Assembly: GCF_900114495.1 (NCBI RefSeq)
Contig: NZ_FOZI01000001.1
Location: 1,383,469 to 1,447,468 of the forward strand
From: Dyella sp. OK004
GTDB lineage: Bacteria; Pseudomonadota; Gammaproteobacteria; Xanthomonadales; Rhodanobacteraceae
Reading direction: 5' to 3'
DNA length: 64,000 bases
Shown here: positions 43,010 to 52,491 of the stretch, one piece after another
Layout of the letters: the number at the start of each line of letters is the position of its first letter
How positions within the stretch are numbered: the stretch's first letter is position 1
The notes under the pieces: generated by a model
What the model saw: only the letters and a program-made list of their open reading frames with translations
Told to the model about the DNA's origin: nothing
The model's database searches: none
Translations under genes and position numbers: made by a program

Positions 43010-44089
43010 ATGAGGTTGGAGCGTCTGCGTATTGAGGGACTGCGTTGCCTGTCCGGGGCCAATATCGAACTGGGCTTGGGTATTCAGGCCTTTGTTGGAG
43101 CCAACGGAGCGGGCAAGACCAGCGTGCTTGAAGCGGCTTTCCTGCTCTCGCACGGACGTTCTTTCCGGAGCGGGGCCAAGGAGGCGTTGCTGCAACGGGG
43201 AGCAGGTGCACTTTCGGTCTACGGCGAGCTACGGCACGAAGATGGGCGGCTTAGCCGGGTTGGCTTGGGGCGCGAGGGTTCGCGCTGGAACGCCAGACTG
43301 GACGGGGAAAGTACAACGCTAGGGCAGGTGGTACGCGAGTGCGCAGTGGTTTGCTTTGAGCCCGGCTCGCATGCACTGATTGCTGGTGGTGCGGAGGAAC
43401 GGAGGCGCTACCTGGATTGGGGCGTGTTTCACGTGGAACACGATTTCCTGTTGGCGTGGCGGCGGTATCAGAGGGCATTGAAGCAGCGGAATAGCCTCTT
43501 GCGGTCCGGTTCGCTGATCGCGGATGAATTGTTCCTGCCCTGGGAGGCGGAGCTTTCGCAGACAGCCGAACAGATTCATGGCATGCGGCAGCGATACCTG
43601 GATCTGCTGTTGCCGCACTTGGGAGCAAGCCTCTCCGGACTCCTTCCCGAACTTGGCGAGCTTCAACTGCGTTATCGGCGGGGGTGGGCGGAAGATCGTC
43701 CTCTGCATGAGCAGCTAGTGGATCAGCGCGGCCGTGATATCGCTCGAGGTCACACTACCTTGGGCGTGCACAGGGCGGATTGGTCTATCGCCTTCGAGCA
43801 GGCGCCTTTGCGGGAACACTTGTCCCGGGGGCAGGAGAAGCTGACCGCCCTAGGGTGTCTGCTGGCCCAGGCAGGCTTGTATGCAAGCCACAAAGGTGAA
43901 TGGCCGATTGTCTGTTTGGATGATCTGGCCTCGGAACTCGATCTGCCGCACCAGACGGCCGTTGTGGCCCAGCTGCACGGAGCCAGTGCGCAGGTGCTGG
44001 TGACGGGGACCGAGCTGCCAGCACCGCTACAGGGGCTTTCAGCGCATGTGTTCCACGTGGAACAGGGCAGGCTGGCACCCCTGCTATAA
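43010..44089 (+). CDS. recF: DNA replication and repair protein RecF
   Basis: A 359-residue SMC-like ATPase that helps load RecA at gaps. Walker A GANGAGKTS is near residues 29-37, the signature LSRGQEKL near 275, and a Walker B-type CLDDLASELD near 305. The length matches E. coli RecF (357). Start at 43010 follows GGGA. It lies between dnaN and gyrB as in most gammaproteobacteria. The -10 element of gyrB overlaps its end. Confidence 0.96.
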   Translation: MRLERLRIEGLRCLSGANIELGLGIQAFVGANGAGKTSVLEAAFLLSHGRSFRSGAKEALLQRGAGALSVYGELRHEDGRLSRVGLGREGSRWNARLDGESTTLGQVVRECAVVCFEPGSHALIAGGAEERRRYLDWGVFHVEHDFLLAWRRYQRALKQRNSLLRSGSLIADELFLPWEAELSQTAEQIHGMRQRYLDLLLPHLGASLSGLLPELGELQLRYRRGWAEDRPLHEQLVDQRGRDIARGHTTLGVHRADWSIAFEQAPLREHLSRGQEKLTALGCLLAQAGLYASHKGEWPIVCLDDLASELDLPHQTAVVAQLHGASAQVLVTGTELPAPLQGLSAHVFHVEQGRLAPLL

Positions 44090-44090
44090 T
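44082..44090 (+). promoter_or_regulatory. gyrB promoter with extended -10
   Basis: TGCTATAAT (44082-44090) gives a perfect TATAAT with the TGn extension, ending inside the recF stop. No good -35 is visible, which is common for extended -10 promoters. It would start transcription about 70 nt before gyrB. Confidence 0.6.
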
Positions 44091-44141
44091 CACAGATTGT
44101 GTTCCCAGTCCGGCCCTATGGCGCCGTGTCGGGCAGGGTAG

Positions 44142-46580
<2,439 letters not shown>

Positions 46581-46585
46581 GCTGA

Positions 46586-46637
46586 AGGCCGGTAGCGGAG
46601 TCGCTCATGCGACGTCCGTTGCCGGCCTATTATTTTG
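46586..46637 (+). terminator. gyrB terminator
   Basis: Arms AGGCCGGTAGCGGA (46586-46599) and TCCGTTGCCGGCCT (46615-46628) match at 12 of 14 positions with the rest G-U type pairs, followed by ATTATTTT. It lies 6 bp after the gyrB stop. Confidence 0.8.
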
Positions 46638-46720
46638 GCTTCGTGTATTAATGCATTAGCACGCTAAAACGTACTATTCACGCGAATAAAGCCGAACACA
46701 TTAACTGCCGATAGTACGGC

Positions 46721-46734
46721 GTGACGGACGTCAC
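46721..46734. promoter_or_regulatory. Palindrome GTGACG-GA-CGTCAC
   Basis: Six-bp inverted arms with a 2-nt centre. It is a possible regulator site upstream of the TPR gene, but short enough to occur by chance. Confidence 0.3.
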
Positions 46735-46743
46735 ATCGCTTTG

Positions 46744-46805
46744 TGGAGATATCTCCAGGAACTGTCCGACATGACCTACATGACGTCCAGCAGGAGATAT
46801 TTCTC
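46744..46805. promoter_or_regulatory. Two GGAGATAT-based sites, candidate operators
   Basis: TGGAGATATCTCCA at 46744-46757 is a perfect 14-bp palindrome. A second, imperfect copy sharing GGAGATAT begins at 46793 (GGAGATATTTCTC), 48 bp downstream. The pair lies about 145-205 bp upstream of the TPR gene. The regulator is unknown. Confidence 0.5.
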
Positions 46806-46949
46806 GAGGATTCGCCTGTGGATGGTGCAACTTATTGATTTTTAACAATCTTTATTGCGGCGCTGCGTCTTGTCTCCAGGCGCCCTATCGGGTTACGCTC
46901 AACGATCCCCCGCGTACCTTTGTGCGTGAAACCTTACACGAGGACTGCC

Positions 46950-48248
46950 ATGAAGCACGTTCCCCTGATCAAAATGCTTGCCGGTGCTGCGCTTGCGCTG
47001 ACCCTGGCTAGCAGCCCGGTCATCGCGAAAGACAGCAACGCTTCCAAGGACAAGAAGGAAGCGCTGTACCCGAACGCGACGCGCACCGAGCCGAAGCTGG
47101 ACCTCACCAGCGAGAAAGATCAGAAGGCCCTGAACGAAGGCCTCGACGCAGTCAACGCGCAGGAGAAGGACAAAGCCGTCCAGGTTCTCCAGCCGATCAT
47201 CGACAGCAGCAAGAGCAAGTATGCCCAGGCTCTCGCCCTGCAAGGCTTGGCCAACCTGCACTACAACGATGGCGATGTGAAGGGCGCCATCGATCTGCTC
47301 AAGCGCTCGCTCGACAACGGCACCATGCCGAACGACACCTACTTCCAGCTGCAGTACATGCTTGCGCAGTTCTATCTGGCCAACGAGCAATACCAGCCCG
47401 CCATCGACACGCTTACCAAATGGCGTACCGAGGGCAAGAAGGAAACCGCCGAGTCGTACGCTCTCGAGGGCAACGCGTACTACCGCCTTGAGAAGTACCC
47501 GCAGGCGATCGCAGCGATCAAGAAGGCACAGTCGCTCACCGACAAGCCGAACGACAGCTGGAACCAGATCCTGATGGCCAGCTATGCCGAATCCGGTCAG
47601 GGTGATCAGGCCGCCCAGCTGGCACAGCAGCAGCTCGCTGCCAACCCGAATGATTCCACTGCGCTCAACAACGCTGTGGCCGTCCTGATGCAGTCGCAGA
47701 AGTATCCGGAAGCGATCCAGTTGATGGAGAAGGGCAAGGCTGCTGGCGCGTTCAAGACTGAGAAGGATTACGTCAACCTCGCCAAGCTCTACCTGGTCAC
47801 CGGCCAGGAAAGCTCGGATCCCAAGGTAAATGCCAACAAGGCGGTTGCAACGCTGGAAGAGGGCATGAGCAAGGGCGTGGTGCCTTCCAGCTACGACAAC
47901 TACAAGCTGCTTGGTGATGCCGCCTACGTGGCGGATAGCCCGAGCAAGGCGATCCAGGCCTATCAGAAGGCCATGCCCATGGCGAAGGATGGCGAAGCTG
48001 CCGTCCGCGCTGGGCAGCTACTGCTGAGTGAGAACAAATACAGCGACGCCAAGACGCTGATCCAGCAAGGCATCGACAAGGGCGTGCAGCGCAAAGGCAC
48101 CGCCTACATGCTGCTGGCCGAAGCTTGCCGCGGGCTCAAGGACAAGCCGGGCGCGATCGCAGCCATGCAAAAAGCTGCGCAGGATCCTGATACGGCCGCC
48201 AAAGCAAAGGCATGGCTGAAACAGGCGCAGGCAGGAGCCGGCAAGTAG
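46950..48248 (+). CDS. Periplasmic TPR-repeat protein
   Basis: A 432-residue exported protein. A signal peptide ends at about residue 26 (SSPVIAKDS). The rest is tetratricopeptide-type helical repeats, for example QALALQGLANLHYNDGDVKGAIDLLKRSLDNG and the series AEACRGLKDKPGAIAAMQKAA. TPR proteins are scaffolds. This gene precedes tonB-exbB-exbD1-exbD2, but a 208-bp gap separates it from tonB, so co-transcription is uncertain. Start at 46950 follows GAGGACT; an upstream GTG at 46920 would place ten extra residues before the signal peptide. Confidence 0.85.
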   Translation: MKHVPLIKMLAGAALALTLASSPVIAKDSNASKDKKEALYPNATRTEPKLDLTSEKDQKALNEGLDAVNAQEKDKAVQVLQPIIDSSKSKYAQALALQGLANLHYNDGDVKGAIDLLKRSLDNGTMPNDTYFQLQYMLAQFYLANEQYQPAIDTLTKWRTEGKKETAESYALEGNAYYRLEKYPQAIAAIKKAQSLTDKPNDSWNQILMASYAESGQGDQAAQLAQQQLAANPNDSTALNNAVAVLMQSQKYPEAIQLMEKGKAAGAFKTEKDYVNLAKLYLVTGQESSDPKVNANKAVATLEEGMSKGVVPSSYDNYKLLGDAAYVADSPSKAIQAYQKAMPMAKDGEAAVRAGQLLLSENKYSDAKTLIQQGIDKGVQRKGTAYMLLAEACRGLKDKPGAIAAMQKAAQDPDTAAKAKAWLKQAQAGAGK

Positions 48249-48456
48249 TTCGCACGTGGCGATTGCAAGGCTGCCGAATGGCGCAGATAGACGTCCATTT
48301 ATCTGCCCCTCAGGTGCTATACAAACGCCATGTGCTGTTGTACCGTTGAAACCTTTCCGTGCTCGTGTCCAGTGGCAAATGTCATCCCTCGGGATGGATC
48401 TGCCGCCAAGCGTCGTGACCACGTCTCATCGATTGTCTAGCTCCAGATAGTGACAG

Positions 48457-49116
48457 ATGGCCTCAAGTAACGAAGCAACCGGCCAAGGGCCGTTCAATTG
48501 GAGGCGTACCTGGGCGCTGGCTGTTGCCATCGCGCTGCATGCTTTCGCGTTCTTGTTGCTGGTGGCGCCAATGGCACCGCCGAAGCAGGAGCAGAAGCAG
48601 AAGGAACGCATTGTCCAGGTGAATTTCATCGAGCCGCCGCCGCCGCCTCCCCCGCCGCCGCCGCCGCCGCCGGAACCACCGAAGCAGCCGCCGCCGAAAA
48701 TCATTCAGCAGGTCAAGCCGCCGCCGACTCCGCCGCCGCCGGCTCCGCCGCCGGCTGTCGAGGAAGCGTCGACGAATGCGATCCCGGCACCGCCGCCCGC
48801 ACCGCCTGCTCCCCCGGCTCCGCCTGCGGATATCACCGCCAGTCAGGACATCAGCTACAACAGCCGTATTCAGCCCAAGTATCCGCCGCAGGCTATTCGC
48901 CAGCGTCACGAGGGCACGGTAACCCTGATGATCTTGGTCGGCGTCGATGGCTCGCCCAAGGACATCAAGGTGGAAACGTCCAGCGGTTACCGTGAGCTGG
49001 ATCAGGCTGCGGTTGAAACGGCACGTAAGTGGCGCTTCAATCCGAACATCAGGAACGGGCAGAAGACCGAGGGTTATGTGCGCGTTCCGGTCAACTTCAA
49101 TCTCAATCAGCTGTAA
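48457..49116 (+). CDS. tonB: TonB energy transducer
   Basis: A 219-residue inner-membrane-anchored protein that transmits proton-motive force to outer-membrane receptors. One membrane helix (about 18-40) contains His28, in the place of the functional TonB histidine. A Pro-rich periplasmic arm (about 55-130) has 13 consecutive prolines (CCG repeats at 48634-48672). The C-terminal TonB domain (about 140-219) has QPKYPPQAIRQRHEGTV, GVDGSPKDI and ARKWRFNPN. It is followed within 50 bp by exbB and the two exbD genes. In Xanthomonas campestris the same set is needed for iron uptake. Confidence 0.95.
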   Translation: MASSNEATGQGPFNWRRTWALAVAIALHAFAFLLLVAPMAPPKQEQKQKERIVQVNFIEPPPPPPPPPPPPPEPPKQPPPKIIQQVKPPPTPPPPAPPPAVEEASTNAIPAPPPAPPAPPAPPADITASQDISYNSRIQPKYPPQAIRQRHEGTVTLMILVGVDGSPKDIKVETSSGYRELDQAAVETARKWRFNPNIRNGQKTEGYVRVPVNFNLNQL

Positions 49117-49163
49117 TTTCGGTTACAGACCCAGTTCACGCTTGACTTTCCAAGGGTAGCGTT

Positions 49164-49916
49164 ATGTTCCAACAGACTCCTTCTCCGACCCCGGGCGCGG
49201 GCGGTACCACGAACGCCGAAGCCATGAAGTCGATGGGCTTCGACCATCTCATCCACAACTTCGACTTCCTTGGTTGGATCGTCTTCGTTGTGTTGGTGGT
49301 GATGTCCTTCGCCTCCTGGTACTTCATCATCGCCAACGCCATTCGCAACACGATGGTTCGCGGCCGTGCCGACAAAGTTATCAATGGCTTCTGGAGCACC
49401 GGCTCCACTCAGGACGCCATCCGTGAGCTGGAAGCCCAGCCCAAGGGCGAACCCTTCTCGAAGATCGCTCTGGATGCCGCTTCTGCTGTGGCCCATCACC
49501 AGCAGGCTTCCGCCGGCGGTGGCCGCTTGGCAGAGTCGCTGAGCCGCTCCGAGTTCATCGATCGCGCCCTGCGCCAAGCCGTGGCTCGCGAGAGCCTGCG
49601 CCTCGAAGGCGGCCTGACCCTGCTCGCCACGGTCGGTTCGTCGGCACCGTTCATCGGTCTGCTCGGTACCGTGTGGGGCATCTACCACGCCCTGATCAAG
49701 ATCTCGGCTACGGGCAACGCGTCGATGGAAGCGGTGGCTGGCCCGGTGGGTGAGGCGCTGATCATGACCGCGTTCGGTCTGTTCACTGCGATCCCGGCCG
49801 TGCTCGCGTACAACTTCTTCAACCGTTCGAATCGCCTGACCTACGCCCAGTTCGACGAGTTCGCGCATGACCTGCACGACTTCTTCGCCACCGGCGCTCG
49901 CGTCGAAGGCAAGTGA
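49164..49916 (+). CDS. exbB: ExbB (MotA/TolQ/ExbB proton-channel subunit)
   Basis: A 250-residue inner-membrane protein forming the proton channel with ExbD to energise TonB. It has three membrane helices (near residues 33-58, 150-172 and 190-215). The conserved motif GLTLLATVGSSAPFIGLLGTVWGIYHAL occurs at the second helix, and AVAGPVGEALIMTAFGLFTAIPAVLAYN at the third. The length is close to typical xanthomonad ExbB. It starts 47 bp after tonB and precedes exbD1 by 11 bp. Confidence 0.96.
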   Translation: MFQQTPSPTPGAGGTTNAEAMKSMGFDHLIHNFDFLGWIVFVVLVVMSFASWYFIIANAIRNTMVRGRADKVINGFWSTGSTQDAIRELEAQPKGEPFSKIALDAASAVAHHQQASAGGGRLAESLSRSEFIDRALRQAVARESLRLEGGLTLLATVGSSAPFIGLLGTVWGIYHALIKISATGNASMEAVAGPVGEALIMTAFGLFTAIPAVLAYNFFNRSNRLTYAQFDEFAHDLHDFFATGARVEGK

Positions 49917-49927
49917 GGGATTGACCC

Positions 49928-50341
49928 ATGGCGATGAGCACTGGAGACAGTTCCGGCGGTCCGATGTCGGAAATCAACGTCACGCCGCTCGTCGACGTGA
50001 TGCTGGTGCTGTTGATCATCTTCATGATCACCGCGCCACTGATGTCCCATCGGATCACCGTCGAATTGCCGACCGCGAATCCGAAGGTTGTAGATACGGA
50101 GCAGGTCGAGCCCATGGATCTGGCCGTCAAGCCGGATGGCAGCATGTACCTCAATGACGTCGAAGTCACTGAGGCCGAGCTGAAGGCTCAGTTTGCGGTT
50201 GCGGCGGCGAAGTCGCCGCAACCGGAGCTGCAGATCCGTGCCGACAAGACGACGGAGTACAAGATCGTGCGTAAGATCCTTGGCAGCGCCAAGGAGCAAG
50301 GCATGGTCCATGTCGGTTTCATCACGACCGGCAAGGAGTAA
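49928..50341 (+). CDS. exbD1: ExbD (first copy)
   Basis: A 137-residue subunit of the ExbB-ExbD complex. One membrane helix near residues 17-42 (NVTPLVDVMLVLLIIFMIT) contains Asp23, equivalent to the essential proton-pathway Asp25 of E. coli ExbD. A soluble periplasmic domain follows. It is immediately downstream of exbB and 6 bp before a second ExbD. In Xanthomonas, exbD1 is the copy required for TonB-dependent iron uptake. Confidence 0.95.
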   Translation: MAMSTGDSSGGPMSEINVTPLVDVMLVLLIIFMITAPLMSHRITVELPTANPKVVDTEQVEPMDLAVKPDGSMYLNDVEVTEAELKAQFAVAAAKSPQPELQIRADKTTEYKIVRKILGSAKEQGMVHVGFITTGKE

Positions 50342-50347
50342 GCAGTC

Positions 50348-50755
50348 ATGGCATTCAGTTCTGGAAGCGGCAAGGGGCCGATGGCGGATATCAACGTCAC
50401 GCCGCTCGTCGACGTGATGCTGGTGCTGCTGATCATCTTCATGATCACGGCTCCCATCCTGACGCACAAAGTGAAGATCGACCTTCCGCAGCCGAACCCG
50501 AACGTGGTTCAGCCGGAAAACCCGCCGGATCCGATCCGTCTCAAGATCGACCAGTCGGGCGCGCTGTACTGGAATGACACACCGGTCGACGAGCTGGGCC
50601 TCAAGGCACAGATCGCGGTGATTGCCAGCCAGTCCAACCAGCCCGAACTGCAGATCAATGCGGACGATGGCGTGGCTTACGAGCATGTGGCCCGAGTCCT
50701 GGCCGAAGCGAAGAGCTACGGCCTGACCAAGATCGGCTTTACGGAAGGCCAATGA
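50348..50755 (+). CDS. exbD2: ExbD (second copy)
   Basis: A 135-residue paralogue of the preceding ExbD, with the same NVTPLVDVMLVLLIIFMITAP helix, Asp22 in place, and a diverged periplasmic domain. In Xanthomonas campestris the second ExbD is dispensable for iron uptake but was linked to other plant-interaction traits. Its ATG lies 6 bp after exbD1, so the set tonB-exbB-exbD1-exbD2 is one operon, ended by a strong terminator. Confidence 0.94.
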   Translation: MAFSSGSGKGPMADINVTPLVDVMLVLLIIFMITAPILTHKVKIDLPQPNPNVVQPENPPDPIRLKIDQSGALYWNDTPVDELGLKAQIAVIASQSNQPELQINADDGVAYEHVARVLAEAKSYGLTKIGFTEGQ

Positions 50756-50786
50756 TCCCCTTGCGGATCAATGCAACGCTACCCGC

Positions 50787-50818
50787 AAAAACCCCCGCTT
50801 CGGCGGGGGTTTTTGTTT
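50787..50818 (+). terminator. Terminator of the tonB-exb operon
   Basis: An 8-bp GC stem ACCCCCGC / GCGGGGGT (50791-50798 with 50803-50810) with a TTCG loop, flanked by AAAA and TTTTGTTT. It is a textbook intrinsic terminator 35 bp after exbD2. Confidence 0.95.
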
Positions 50819-50899
50819 GGGTCGATTTGCTCGGTTTGGCCGTCCATACGGCCAATGGGAAAACGCGGGCTCGGTGTGCGTATGCAGCGCGGTGGATGC

Positions 50900-51643
50900 T
50901 TAGCGCAGGATCTGCAGATAGTTACGCACCGTAGTAGCTAGCCCTTCGTAAAGGGCTTCACCAATCAGTGCATGGCCGATCGATACCTCGGCAAGGCCAG
51001 GAATGGCGGCGCGGAACGTGCCCAGGTTTGCCTGACTCAGGTCATGTCCGGCATTGACGGCGAGACCAGCTTGCTGGGCCCGACGAGCCGTTTCGGCGCA
51101 CTGTGCGAGTACCTCCCGCGCATCGCCTTCCGCGAACGCATGCGCATAAGGCCCCGTATAAATCTCGATACGCTGCACGCCGATAGCCGCCGCTTGCTCG
51201 AATCCCTCCGCACCGGCATCAACGAACAGACTCACGCGGCAGCCAATCTCCCGCAACTCGTCGACCAACGGGCGCAACCGCTCGATGTCGTTCCGCAGAT
51301 CGAAGCCATGATCGGACGTGATCTGACCATCGCCATCCGGTACCAACGTCACCTGCGTGGGCTTCACCTCGCGAGCAAAAGCGATAAGGCCCGGATAGCT
51401 GCCTCGCGCCGGCGCGAAGGGATTTCCTTCGATGTTGTACTCCACGCGGCCGCGCAGCATGGCTGCCAGTGTGCGGACGTCGTCCGGGCGCACATGGCGC
51501 TGATCGGGCCGCGGATGCACGGTGATGCCGCCGCAACCGGCTTCGATGCAGGTCTGCGCAGCTTGAATGATGCTCGGCTCATCGCCGCCACGCGAATTGC
51601 GCAGCACAGCGATCTTGTTGAGATTGACGCTCAGCAGGGTCAT
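50900..51643 (-). CDS. pdxJ: Pyridoxine 5'-phosphate synthase
   Basis: A 247-residue TIM-barrel enzyme of de novo vitamin B6 synthesis, condensing 1-deoxyxylulose 5-phosphate with 3-amino-2-oxopropyl phosphate. The family start [16 protein letters not shown], the [15 protein letters not shown] loop and EYNIEGNPF are visible, and NAGHDLS and [11 protein letters not shown] near the C terminus carry the phosphate site. Start is ATG 51643 (MTLLSVNL); an in-frame GTG lies two codons upstream. It is encoded opposite the exb operon and downstream of the phosphopantetheinyl transferase gene. Confidence 0.96.
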   Translation of the reverse strand: MTLLSVNLNKIAVLRNSRGGDEPSIIQAAQTCIEAGCGGITVHPRPDQRHVRPDDVRTLAAMLRGRVEYNIEGNPFAPARGSYPGLIAFAREVKPTQVTLVPDGDGQITSDHGFDLRNDIERLRPLVDELREIGCRVSLFVDAGAEGFEQAAAIGVQRIEIYTGPYAHAFAEGDAREVLAQCAETARRAQQAGLAVNAGHDLSQANLGTFRAAIPGLAEVSIGHALIGEALYEGLATTVRNYLQILR

Positions 51644-51734
51644 AGGCACATCGACAGGCGTGAAGGGATGTCGCGGCGGGAAGTTATGACGTCAGGCAGC
51701 CCGCCGGTGGACAGGACTAACAACATTGCGCTGA

Positions 51735-52376
51735 TCACGCCGCCGGAGCAAGTGTCCGCAGGCGGATCGTGCGCGGACCACCGCGCCAGGCGATGCTCCC
51801 CACATGCACATCGTCCAGGTTCAAGCGATGCAGTTGCCAATGCGCCGGCAGCTCACCGTCGAGGAATCGCAATGCCAGTTGGTCGGCGCGGCTACCGATG
51901 CTCAGCCGGTGAAGACCAAAGGCCAGCCCGCGGCCCGTTGCCTTCAAGACGGCTTCCTTGGCGGTCCACAGTTGCAGAAAGGCTGCATCCCGCGCCGCGG
52001 GTTCCAACGCAGTAAGCGCTACGAATTCATCGGCACTGAAATACCGCTCGGCTATCGCCAGCGCGCGCGGCCGGGCCCGCAGCCGCTCCAGATCCACGCC
52101 GGGTTCGACGCCCCGCGCGATCGCAAACAGCGCCTGGTCGCTGCTGTGCGTCCAATTGAAATGAAGGTCGGGATCGTGCGGCGTTTCCAAGCTGGGGCGA
52201 CCATAGGCGCCAGCACCCAGCCGGATGGCATCCGCCGTGCACCCCAGGTAGGCAGCCAGCAACATATGGAACGGCGCACGACCCTGGTGATGGTCGTAGT
52301 CAAGCCGCCATACGTGTATCTCGTCATCGTGCAAGGGCTCTGCTACTTTCGCTGGAGCCTGGCCGTCGGTCGTCAT
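51735..52376 (-). CDS. 4'-phosphopantetheinyl transferase (Sfp type)
   Basis: A 213-residue enzyme that transfers phosphopantetheine from CoA to carrier proteins. The magnesium-binding VGVDLERL-type motif (here GVDLERLRARP) and WTAKEAVLKATGRGLAFGL signature are present, fitting a short Sfp-type PPTase. It likely serves fatty-acid or secondary-metabolite carrier proteins. Start at 52376 (MTTDGQAP) is chosen; the longer frame to 52475 adds a basic, non-conserved stretch. It runs toward pdxJ with a 91-bp gap. Confidence 0.88.
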   Translation of the reverse strand: MTTDGQAPAKVAEPLHDDEIHVWRLDYDHHQGRAPFHMLLAAYLGCTADAIRLGAGAYGRPSLETPHDPDLHFNWTHSSDQALFAIARGVEPGVDLERLRARPRALAIAERYFSADEFVALTALEPAARDAAFLQLWTAKEAVLKATGRGLAFGLHRLSIGSRADQLALRFLDGELPAHWQLHRLNLDDVHVGSIAWRGGPRTIRLRTLAPAA

Positions 52377-52491
52377 AGGGCGACATGGTGCCGGCCGGGG
52401 AAGGATCGAACAAGCGTGCCGACCATCAGATAGCCGGCAGCTTGCAAGCAAGACGAGACGCAAGGGAACGCCCATTACGGGAGAACCGCAT

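Larger units (their letters stand above)
46581..46949. other. Intergenic region with candidate operators
   Basis: About 370 bp without a gene between gyrB and the TPR protein gene. It holds the gyrB terminator, an AT-rich stretch (about 46640-46690 and 46825-46860), and two palindromic motifs listed separately. The promoter of the TPR gene must be here, but I cannot single out a convincing -35/-10 pair. Confidence 0.6.

Noticed and set aside
48283-48306. Short hairpin GCAGATA/TATCTGC after the TPR gene as a terminator
   Set aside because: Only seven base pairs, a 10-nt loop and no T-rich tail.
48634-48860. CCG-rich tract as a repeat array or CRISPR
   Set aside because: It is the Pro-rich coding region of tonB; no spacer/repeat periodicity.
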